Shown here: in pieces, positions 40,749 through 47,753 of the stretch
Layout: the number at the start of each line of letters is the position of its first letter
Numbering within the stretch: position 1 is the stretch's first letter
Source of the DNA: an uncultured bacterium
GTDB lineage: Bacteria > Vulcanimicrobiota > Xenobia > Xenobiales > Xenobiaceae
Assembly: GCA_934644775.1 (NCBI GenBank)
Contig: CAKUDB010000021.1
Span: 1 to 47,753 of the forward strand
Reading direction: 5' to 3'
Length of the DNA stretch: 47,753 nucleotides
Notes under the pieces: model-generated
Database searches by the model: none
The model's input: only the letters and a program-made list of their open reading frames with translations
What the model was told of the DNA's origin: nothing
Position numbers and translations under genes: made by a program

Positions 40749-41600
40749 GTGAGCCAAAGAAACACTGAGAATTGCACGAATCATCGAGCTTTCGGTATAT
40801 ATTGTCGCCCTGATTGTCCCAAGGCCGACCAGGCTTTAGAAAAGTCTAAACATTTTTTGCAAGCCCACCATATAGAGATAATTACTCTAGAGGATATATT
40901 AAATGGCTATCCTGCTGAAGCTGTTTTAACTTTCGGTGGGGATGGTAGCTTGCTCCATGCTGCCAGATTAGTAGCTCAACAGCGTATCCCAGTCTTGGGC
41001 GTAAATTTTGGTCGCATAGGTTATCTATGCACTGTTAATTCTGAACACTTAGAACATACTTTAAAGCGTTTGGTAAATAAAGATTACCGTTTGGAACAGC
41101 ATACCATGCTCTCTTGCCAAGTATATGAGAATGATCAACTTATTTGGAGTTCTCAAGCGCTCAATGAAGTGTTAATAGGCGGTTGCAATAGAACTGTATG
41201 TTTGGAAGTAATTATTGATGGAGTCAAATTTGCTACAGTGCGCGGCGATGGTTTAATTTTAGCTACTAAAACTGGCTCCACAGCTTATTCCTTCAGTGCC
41301 GGCGGCCCCGTTCTTTTAGTTGATAATGTCCTCTGTTTAGTAGCTTCTAATGCAGTATTCTCTTCTTCCATTCGCTCACTGGTATTATCGGCCGGTACTA
41401 CAGTTACTATCAAAAATTTAACCTATCCAGCCAAGCCTTACGTGGTTGCCGATGGCCAAATAGATTGTACCATCAATGAAAATGCCATAGTGGAGCTAAA
41501 AAAGTCTGACTTAAAATCGAACTTTATTACTTTTGGCGACACATCCCCTATCCAAGATTTGCATCGCGGCTTCCAAGAACTTATGATGCGCTCTTTTTAA
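40749..41600 (+). CDS. nadK: NAD kinase
   Basis: 283 residues from a GTG at 40749. Motifs: LTFGGDGSLLHAARL (GGDGS, ATP/polyphosphate binding, catalytic Asp), GVNFGRIGYLCTV, LNEVLIGGCNR (NE motif), RGDGLILATKTGSTAYSFSAGGPV and VVADGQ. It phosphorylates NAD to NADP and is cytosolic and normally essential. The typical length is 270-300. The start codon region lacks a strong ribosome site (ATATAAAAAA before it). It is divergently transcribed from the nicotinamidase-like gene, forming a small NAD-metabolism pair. Confidence 0.95.
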   Translation: MSQRNTENCTNHRAFGIYCRPDCPKADQALEKSKHFLQAHHIEIITLEDILNGYPAEAVLTFGGDGSLLHAARLVAQQRIPVLGVNFGRIGYLCTVNSEHLEHTLKRLVNKDYRLEQHTMLSCQVYENDQLIWSSQALNEVLIGGCNRTVCLEVIIDGVKFATVRGDGLILATKTGSTAYSFSAGGPVLLVDNVLCLVASNAVFSSSIRSLVLSAGTTVTIKNLTYPAKPYVVADGQIDCTINENAIVELKKSDLKSNFITFGDTSPIQDLHRGFQELMMRSF

Positions 41601-42013
41601 TATCGCTAAAAGCGGAACCAAGCCTGTTTGGTTTGCGCAGTATCGTTACACTTACCGCGCCTGCTTTTTGGGCTATAGCCTGTTCATTTTATAACTAGCG
41701 GACAGTTATAACCGAAAGCGGGACAAAGGTACAGGGGCTAAAGTCTCCGTTTCTCCGTTGGCTGGCTACGTATACGCCTATAGCAAGCTACAGGCGTATA
41801 AGAGCCTTTCGCGTTGCTATAGGCTAAACTACGCTATCAATATTACAGAAACGGAGACTTTCCCAGTTTGTCGGTTCGTCCAAGGCTTTCGGCGTTATCG
41901 GCCGGCGTCTGCTTCGCCTACGGCTACGCAGCCATACCGGCCTCATGCCAAAGCCAAGGACTTCACCAAGTCCGCTTTGGCTACGTGTTGCCTTACACTT
42001 GCACACTTTTAAG
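41601..42013. other. Highly structured non-coding region
   Basis: The 413-bp space between the convergent nadK and DUF499 genes is packed with inverted repeats. An outer 15-bp perfect pair AAAGTCTCCGTTTCT (41740-41754) / reverse complement (41847-41861) encloses two competing stems: TATACGCCT (41771-41779) / AGGCGTATA (41792-41800) and GCCTATAGCAA (41776-41786) / TTGCTATAGGC (41814-41824), which share 41776-41779. Before it is TATAACT/AGTTATA (41689-41709 region); after it AGCCAA-GGACTT / AAGTCC-GC-TTGGCT (about 41952-41982). Local GC is higher than around it. No U-tract terminator is evident. It may be a structured RNA or a palindromic mobile repeat. Confidence 0.6.
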
Positions 42014-45000
42014 CTAATTCAAATCAAAATCATCTAATTTTAAGCTTTGGCGATTTTCTTCGATAGCGCGAACAATTTCAACCGGTATGCCTTGTTTGGC
42101 GTTGGCCTCAACAGAAAAAGTAAGATTAAGCTCACAATCATTCAAGTCTATCAAGTCATAAACAATATTTTCCAAAATTTTATTCACTACATTTTTACAG
42201 CAATTAGGATCGATATTGCTTACAGAAGCATAAAGATGGGTTGTGAGAGGCTCGCGCTTTTCTGTTTCAATTTGCTTTGTAAAATTAGCAGAGCTAGGAA
42301 TAGAATGTGTAGCACTACAATTTGATGTACAGCTGCTTGTAATAGTATTAGCGGCCAATTGCTCATTTTTAGCTTTTTCTGCTGTAGCTTCTATTTCAGC
42401 TTGACGCTGTTGACGCGCTTTTTCTGCAGATACCAGTAAACTATCTAAGCTAACACCAGCAATCTCCTCTGCGAATTTTAAGCCCTTAAAATAGCCTTTT
42501 TCGTCTTGGCTACTGGCTATAGCAAAACAACCAGAGGCTACACCATTTTTGAGGCAATCTTCTAGAACTTTATAATTAGCTAGCCTTTGCATGTAGCAAT
42601 AAATGCACAGCTGATCCCACGCTTGCCTTACAGTAATAACAGAACTATCATCACCGTTTTTAGCGAATAAATTCAATACATCTTCACGGAAAAAGTCAGG
42701 ATTCCACTTTGTAACTACAAGGTCGTTATCTTTCAGCTTACGCACCACTTTGTCAATAAGTTTGCCACTGCCTAAATTGTAAGGGTGCCAAGTGATCTCC
42801 GTTTGTTTTTTGCTCTGTTCGGTAGAAGGAACAAGCAACCAGCGATAAGTTTCTTTTAAGCAGCTATCAATATTGTTGCTGGCTGTTACAATCCTTTGCT
42901 TTACCTCTTTTTGCTGGTTTTTATCTAAATTCAGCTCATCTTCTTGAATCGACTTCCAAGCTAAATAGTTTACCACGGCAGATTTTAAGGTAGGATAATT
43001 GCCTTTATCAGGAGCTAAAAAAACCAACATATTTTGGTTGATACGATTTCCGCTACCTCTAGTTTTTAGCAAATTGCCCATAAACTCAAAAAGTGTACTG
43101 TTTATAGTGCTATTATCACTGTTTGACGATTCATAACTATTATAGGTACAATTTAATCCTAAGACAACTAAACGGACGTTTTGGTTATCGTTAATATCGG
43201 AAGAAGATTCAGGACAAATATGCCTTCCTTCCAAAGGCTCTTCTTCTTTGCATAATTTACCCAAGCGTGAAGTTATTTCAACTTGAATGTTGGCAGAGTC
43301 TATTTTGCTTCCTCGCTCGCGAGCTAGCTTTTGCAAAGTGGGATGAACGTCATACCAATACCGCTCACCAGAGCAATATAAGTAAGACGATTCTTCGCGC
43401 AAAATATTTAAAACGTCATTAAACGCCGACATTTGCTGGCCAGGCTGGACAGTTCCAAGATAAAGACGCTTTTTGTCCAGGCCGCGTACACCTTGAGAGC
43501 CAACTTTAGGAGCGCTACCTAACATTACGGCACAAGCTGCTTTTTGGGCAGCTTTAATGCTTTTGTAACGCCAATCTTTCTGATCTATTTTGTAAGGTAT
43601 AGAGCTTTTGCCATCAACTTCAGCGTGAATAATGGAAGACCAACTCTCTCCGTCGGGAAGGTATTTTACCATCTCGTCGCCGATATTTTTGTCGCCGAAA
43701 GCTACTGAGCCAGGCATAATCATGGGACTAGGATCTTGATCTTCGCTAAGTTTATGAATTAAAGCGGCCATAAAGCGCAAGACCCCGCGCGTGCGTTGGA
43801 AATTAGGTAAAGCGGCCCAGTCATTGTATAAAATATCAAACAATTCAGGGTGAATAGGATAACAATTAAGCAACCGCTTATGGTAGTCAACTTCTTTAGT
43901 TTCTAGCGGAAATTGCTCATTTTGCTCGCTATACATAGCAGCGAAACGGCGGCAAATATCTTCTTTGGCGTTTTCGTCGGCGCATTTAGAGAAAAGACGG
44001 CGGCGCACTACTTCAAAGCCTTCTTGAGCTCCGATAGGCTTCCAAATTGACTCTACGCGACCGAAATAATGTTCAATTGTTTTTAGAGCTTCGCGGCCAC
44101 CTTCATCTACCAATTCTCTTTCCGATTCCGGCAAAGAAGCTACCAGTAAGCTATTTTTACTGGCTTTAACAGCTTCGGTAAGTTCTTGCACAAACGTCAT
44201 CAAAATTCCGAAAGTGCCGGCCGGAAGGCCTTTTACTTCATAGATTTTTCTTGCATAAGCAACCAATTCATCAATAAGAATTAAGCAAGGGCCGCAAGTG
44301 TCGAAAATTTCGCGTAAGGTAGAGCTGCCAGGAGAAATGCTCTTTAGATCGCTTTCCTTAATAAGATCGTAAAGCTTATCATTGTCGGAAGCCTTGGCCA
44401 ATTGGTAGACTATTTCGCCCCATAAAGTTCTAACAGTAATGCCGGAAATATCTGTTGGACGTTTAGGCTTAGCTGGATTTAAAGCTGTACCTACTAAAAC
44501 GGCTACATTAACTTTAGGTAATTTGTCTAAGCCAATTTCTTCTAAAATAGGCTTTAAAACAGGCAATTTTTCGGCAGAAACTTTGCCTTGTAACATATGA
44601 TACAAGGCCAGCATGGTGTGAGTTTTTCCCCCACCAAAAGCTGTTTTTAACTGAATAACGGGATCACCATCTTGTCCAGTTACTCTTTTGAGAGCTTGCA
44701 CCAGCAACTTTTGCATACTCTCGGTAATATACGTTCGCTCAAAGAACATTACCGGATCGCGGTACTCAAAAGCGCCTTTTCCGTCGGCAATTTGTTGTAA
44801 GTCGACGGCAAATTCAGCAGTTTTGTAACGTCCGCTCACAACATCGGGATGAGGCACCATAACGTTTCGCCAGCTGGGTAATTTGTTATTTACGGAAAGG
44901 CGGTTGCTTTCATCCTTGGCCTTACTTACTGCTGCGCCAGCGTTACTGTCCGCTTCAGTAACTTCTTCAATAGCTGCTTTTAAAGTTGGTGTTTGATAAG

Positions 45001-45463
45001 GCGTATTTCTGTATCTGACATTGCGCAAGATGTCACGGATTTGCTCAGCGCTTTCTTGATCAAAAACTTCACAAACTCTGGCCATAGTATCTAGAGCTCG
45101 TTCCATGTCGTCGTCTTTCATGGGATTGCCGTTTTGATGAGCAATGCCATTGCGAACGTCTAACAATTCGTTGACATAAGAGCGATATTTTTTACTCCCA
45201 AATTTCTGTCTAAATACATCTGCCCACTTTACGTCGATAATTCGTAAACAAGCGGCTATATCCAAAGAATCGACCAAGTCAGCATATTCTCCAGTAGCTG
45301 GCAAACTGTAATTAGAGCGACTTAAAATATCCAGAACTACAGACCACCAACCGCTTTGTTTGTATACCCCTTCTAAACTTTGAGCCACAAAAGCAGCCAA
45401 CATAGAGCGCATAATGTCGAAAGCTTTGGTAATAGTTACATTATTGTCTTCTTTATTTTCCAT
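42014..45463 (-). CDS. Swt1-type HEPN + DUF499 P-loop ATPase, defence-associated (PglY/BrxC-related)
   Basis: 1149 residues, ATG at 45463 with AAAGGAG. The N-terminal ~140 residues form a Swt1-type HEPN domain; VRNGIAHQN places Arg104 and His109 as the RxxxxH motif of HEPN ribonucleases. The DUF499 ATPase follows: Walker A KTAFGGGKTHTM (273-284), Walker B CLILIDELVAYARK (393-406), sensor region NSLLVASLPESERELVDEGG and an arginine-rich GRVESIWKPIGAQEGFEVVRRRLF, then a long helical C-terminal region with a low-complexity stretch near 1020-1070. DUF499 is shared with PglY/BrxC of Pgl/BREX systems. The gene follows the DUF1156 methylase with a 12-bp gap, so they form one operon. Confidence 0.82.
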   Translation of the reverse strand: MENKEDNNVTITKAFDIMRSMLAAFVAQSLEGVYKQSGWWSVVLDILSRSNYSLPATGEYADLVDSLDIAACLRIIDVKWADVFRQKFGSKKYRSYVNELLDVRNGIAHQNGNPMKDDDMERALDTMARVCEVFDQESAEQIRDILRNVRYRNTPYQTPTLKAAIEEVTEADSNAGAAVSKAKDESNRLSVNNKLPSWRNVMVPHPDVVSGRYKTAEFAVDLQQIADGKGAFEYRDPVMFFERTYITESMQKLLVQALKRVTGQDGDPVIQLKTAFGGGKTHTMLALYHMLQGKVSAEKLPVLKPILEEIGLDKLPKVNVAVLVGTALNPAKPKRPTDISGITVRTLWGEIVYQLAKASDNDKLYDLIKESDLKSISPGSSTLREIFDTCGPCLILIDELVAYARKIYEVKGLPAGTFGILMTFVQELTEAVKASKNSLLVASLPESERELVDEGGREALKTIEHYFGRVESIWKPIGAQEGFEVVRRRLFSKCADENAKEDICRRFAAMYSEQNEQFPLETKEVDYHKRLLNCYPIHPELFDILYNDWAALPNFQRTRGVLRFMAALIHKLSEDQDPSPMIMPGSVAFGDKNIGDEMVKYLPDGESWSSIIHAEVDGKSSIPYKIDQKDWRYKSIKAAQKAACAVMLGSAPKVGSQGVRGLDKKRLYLGTVQPGQQMSAFNDVLNILREESSYLYCSGERYWYDVHPTLQKLARERGSKIDSANIQVEITSRLGKLCKEEEPLEGRHICPESSSDINDNQNVRLVVLGLNCTYNSYESSNSDNSTINSTLFEFMGNLLKTRGSGNRINQNMLVFLAPDKGNYPTLKSAVVNYLAWKSIQEDELNLDKNQQKEVKQRIVTASNNIDSCLKETYRWLLVPSTEQSKKQTEITWHPYNLGSGKLIDKVVRKLKDNDLVVTKWNPDFFREDVLNLFAKNGDDSSVITVRQAWDQLCIYCYMQRLANYKVLEDCLKNGVASGCFAIASSQDEKGYFKGLKFAEEIAGVSLDSLLVSAEKARQQRQAEIEATAEKAKNEQLAANTITSSCTSNCSATHSIPSSANFTKQIETEKREPLTTHLYASVSNIDPNCCKNVVNKILENIVYDLIDLNDCELNLTFSVEANAKQGIPVEIVRAIEENRQSLKLDDFDLN

Positions 45464-45475
45464 GGCTGCTCTCCT

Positions 45476-47753
45476 TTAAAACATGGTGCCTTGCTCAGCT
45501 TCTGATTGCTTTTTCAAGCTGTCGGCTTTAGCGCTAATTTGTGACCAAGACATAATTAAAGAGTTGTAGGCTAAAGCGTCTTGGTTCCAGCCTTGGCGTT
45601 CGGCAATAGTGTAAAGGCGGTAAGCTAACTCTTTAGCGTTGGTTGCTTTGGTATTTGTAGCTACAATTTGCGCACATTGGACTATGCCGCCTTCTTGCAA
45701 AGCTTTAGCTAGCTTTTGACAAATAGTCCAGCTACAGTCGTTAGAGCTAACTTTTAGCTCCATGGCCGAGCGATCTACTAAGCAAACTTTGCCTTTTTCA
45801 GCTTTAATAACGCCATTTTTTATTAAGCTGTCGGTAGAAATATTTTTGGCTTTAGCTAAAACTTCAGCTTCACCAAAAGGCAATTCTTTAAAGGCATATT
45901 GAGAGTAAATATCTACACAAAAACGGCTGGCCGAATCGAGTTGGCCGCTCTGTTCATTGAGACAAGCGTCAAGCTCTTGGTTAATTAGTTGCAGAGCGCT
46001 GCGCACACTTACAGGCGTGCCGTCAGCTTCCAAAACGGCGCTGTATTTAGAATAAACCGCCATGCCTGGGCCGATAGCCGCTTGAGCTAAGTCTACCGGC
46101 GCTATTTGGCTACTTTGCAATTCCTTTAAGGCTGGTTTTAATTCATTGCTAAGCTCAGTAATAAAACGACGGCGACTAATTGCCGACGCCTCGGCAGAAC
46201 GCTTGCGGCAGACTAATACTATTGATGAAGCTAAAGCATTAGTCTCAATTCCACTGAGCCTATTTTTTAATTCTGTGCTTATAGGCCAAGTGCCGGTAAT
46301 GGCAAAACCAGCTTTTATAATAGCTGAAAGCATAGTTTCCCACCCGCTGGAAGAGGTAACTTTTTGGCCCGCTTGCTCTTTAGTTTCGCTTTGTTTGTAA
46401 GCGTAATAAATAGTTACTGGCAGAATCTCACTGGCGTATTGGTAAAGCTGGTGGCAAGCTTGCAACATGCCATCTTCAAAAAATTCTTTAGCTTTATTCT
46501 TGTCATTTTCATGACGATAAGAGGCAGAAATTAATTCTTCAGCTTTGGATACGAGCATGGTGCGGAAAAGCTCTGGATAAACGAAACGCAGAGATTGGCG
46601 CAACCAAATATAAAAATAATCAGAAAGATCCGAATAATTTACACTGTCGTAATAAGGGGGATCAGTTGAGATCATAATTTGACGCAAGCCGCAGTCGCTT
46701 TGAGCATTCCATTGTTTAGCTTCGCCAAAAGCTTCAGCAGAAAAAAACTGTAAGCATTTAGTGACCCACTCTAACATACTGTCAAAACAACCAGAAGACA
46801 TGCTAAACGGGTTGCCTTCTGTATAGTTCCAAGTCATAGCAATGGCTTGGCGAGTAAAAGTGTGACTCATTTTTTCCCCAGATGTATTCCAGGAACAAAG
46901 TGAGGAGTGATAATCTGATAATTTATCGATTAAAAAGGCTAAATAAACACTAATAGCTTGACTGTAAGCTAGAGCTCCTGCGCCGCCTTTATTGAGCGGC
47001 GTTTTATCATCTTTCCAACCAGCTTCCAAAGCATCGGCTTCAGCTTGCTGTTGGGCTTCTTTTATTAGTTGGCTAAAAGTTGTTAAAGCCGTTAGCTGGC
47101 GGTTAGTAAAAAGATCAGTGATGCTATCAAAGCCATATAAGGAAACATTAACTCTGCATTTTCCGCTTAAAGTTCCGCTAGGAATATCCTCAGGTCTAAC
47201 GACATCTGCCGCTTTTAATTGTTCTTTATCAGCATTTAAGTATATTCGTCTGTTTTTACCTTCAGCTACTACGGCTATTAAAACAGAACCTAAACGACCG
47301 GCTTGGCCTTCTTGGCGGATATGTTCAAAAGGCACGTTGGCTCCGCAGCAAATACAACGGGCGCCTTTTCTATTGACGGTACCTTCTAAAGGACATAGAC
47401 CTTGACGAACTTGGTAAGTAATAGCTGTACCGTCAACAATTGGCTCAACCCAAGCTTCATGGTCTTTTTTCTTAGAGAGAATAAAACTACTAACTAGCGG
47501 CATTTGGCAACCGCAAGTGGGATTGGGGCATTTTACAGTGCGGGCCCAAATCCAGGCAATAACTGTGGCTTCTCCGCCTCCATAATGGGAAGGCAATTTT
47601 ACTTTAGGATAGAGTTGGCCTATGCGTTTAAAGGCTTCATTTTTAAGCCATTGGCCATAATAGCGGACGTCTTGGGCTAAGCCCTGAGCGCCAGCGTAGA
47701 AGGTGCTGCGGCGATTAGCAGCAGCCCTTCTCCCCAGGCAGCAGCCCTTCTCC
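45476..47753 (-). CDS. DUF1156 adenine-specific DNA methylase (5' end beyond window)
   Basis: The frame stays open on the minus strand from 45476 to the last base, so the N-terminal DUF1156 part and the SAM-binding motif I are outside; TTG at 47596 is internal. About 759 residues are visible. GAQGLAQDVRYYGQWLKNEAFKRIGQLYPKV opens it, followed by a zinc-ribbon-like CPNPTCGC...CICCGA and, at about 46640-46690, the catalytic block ISTDPPYYDSVNYSDLSDYFYIWLRQSLRFVYPELF (DPPY of N6-adenine methylases). The rest, including IYYAYKQSE and TGTWPISTELKNRLSG, matches COG1743 methylases. It is followed 12 bp later by the HEPN-DUF499 gene. It probably marks host DNA in a restriction- or BREX-like defence system. 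Confidence 0.85.
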   Translation of the reverse strand, partial: EKGCCLGRRAAANRRSTFYAGAQGLAQDVRYYGQWLKNEAFKRIGQLYPKVKLPSHYGGGEATVIAWIWARTVKCPNPTCGCQMPLVSSFILSKKKDHEAWVEPIVDGTAITYQVRQGLCPLEGTVNRKGARCICCGANVPFEHIRQEGQAGRLGSVLIAVVAEGKNRRIYLNADKEQLKAADVVRPEDIPSGTLSGKCRVNVSLYGFDSITDLFTNRQLTALTTFSQLIKEAQQQAEADALEAGWKDDKTPLNKGGAGALAYSQAISVYLAFLIDKLSDYHSSLCSWNTSGEKMSHTFTRQAIAMTWNYTEGNPFSMSSGCFDSMLEWVTKCLQFFSAEAFGEAKQWNAQSDCGLRQIMISTDPPYYDSVNYSDLSDYFYIWLRQSLRFVYPELFRTMLVSKAEELISASYRHENDKNKAKEFFEDGMLQACHQLYQYASEILPVTIYYAYKQSETKEQAGQKVTSSSGWETMLSAIIKAGFAITGTWPISTELKNRLSGIETNALASSIVLVCRKRSAEASAISRRRFITELSNELKPALKELQSSQIAPVDLAQAAIGPGMAVYSKYSAVLEADGTPVSVRSALQLINQELDACLNEQSGQLDSASRFCVDIYSQYAFKELPFGEAEVLAKAKNISTDSLIKNGVIKAEKGKVCLVDRSAMELKVSSNDCSWTICQKLAKALQEGGIVQCAQIVATNTKATNAKELAYRLYTIAERQGWNQDALAYNSLIMSWSQISAKADSLKKQSEAEQGTMF
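47718..47753. repeat. 20-bp-period direct repeat at the window end
   Basis: GCAGCAGCCCTTCTCC occurs at 47718-47733 and again at 47738-47753, the last base of the window. The period of 20 is not a multiple of three although it lies within the methylase frame, so it may be an assembly or contig-edge effect. Confidence 0.7.

Noticed and set aside
41758..42012. 84-residue open frame in the structured region before the DUF499 gene
   Set aside because: Starts inside a hairpin and is fully explained by repeated inverted sequence; no family features and no ribosome site.

Overview
The window is a low-GC, gene-dense bacterial chromosomal segment. Marks of a diderm lineage are hopanoid-type lipid tailoring genes (hpnH, hpnI, hpnG, hpnA homologues), D-Ala-D-Ala ligase, a Sec-exported M13 metallopeptidase, a lipoprotein-like M28/glutaminyl-cyclase enzyme and YbjN. 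Several accessory genes (GNAT remnant, Nim-like remnant, TnpB remnant) resemble families I know from gut Clostridia, which suggests an anaerobic, host- or sediment-associated organism. I cannot place it in a phylum from sequence alone. No rRNA, tRNA or CRISPR array was seen.

Layout. (1) 1-7.1 kb: a defence block on the + strand, with the C-terminal part of a type III restriction subunit (cut by the window edge), a 1104-aa SNF2 helicase, a DUF4391 protein, then an AlbA/Schlafen-type ATP-binding regulator with an in-frame 21-bp tandem repeat. (2) 7.1-10.7 kb: a DNA-alkyl repair methyltransferase (ogt) and the biotin operon bioB-bioD-bioA. (3) 10.9-14.2 kb: a decay zone with a frameshifted GNAT gene, an intact Frm2-like nitroreductase, an intact HAD phosphatase, and then three fragments in a row (Nim-like flavoprotein N-terminus, TnpB C-terminal half, alpha/beta-hydrolase C-terminus). 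(4) 14.2-18.8 kb, - strand: a type II restriction-modification pair closely resembling NgoMIV (predicted GCCGGC), followed downstream by an uncharacterised set: a conserved putative membrane protein, a YkgJ-type cysteine-cluster protein and a glycine-zipper membrane protein. This is one of the better candidates for an undescribed system. (5) 18.8-21.9 kb: ybjN-like gene, lepA and an HU gene with a structured leader. (6) 22.5-28.1 kb: a hopanoid-tailoring block, hpnH plus a class I methyltransferase on +, hpnA-hpnG-hpnI on -, and a LOG-family gene. (7) 28.2-41.6 kb: mostly housekeeping genes in convergent and divergent pairs separated by strong terminators (GNAT, zinc-ribbon protein, M28/QC enzyme, mutM, OLD-family nuclease, zinc alcohol dehydrogenase, ddl, trmJ, M13 peptidase with a Cys-rich linker, nicotinamidase-like hydrolase, NAD kinase). 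(8) 41.6-42.0 kb: a non-coding stretch packed with nested and mutually exclusive inverted repeats. (9) 42.0 kb to the end, - strand: a two-gene defence-type operon, a DUF1156 adenine methylase (5' end cut by the window) and a Swt1-HEPN/DUF499 ATPase related to the PglY/BrxC family.

Working together: bioBDA convert a pimeloyl-derived amino-ketone intermediate to biotin. hpnH/hpnG/hpnI/hpnA are expected to extend and decorate a C30 hopanoid, although no squalene-hopene cyclase lies in the window. The nicotinamidase-like gene and NAD kinase are divergent and share one 86-bp promoter region. Three separate DNA-modification modules (type III, NgoMIV-like type II, DUF1156/DUF499) in 48 kb point to strong phage or plasmid pressure. 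Functional statements come from recognising motifs by eye; no database search was run.
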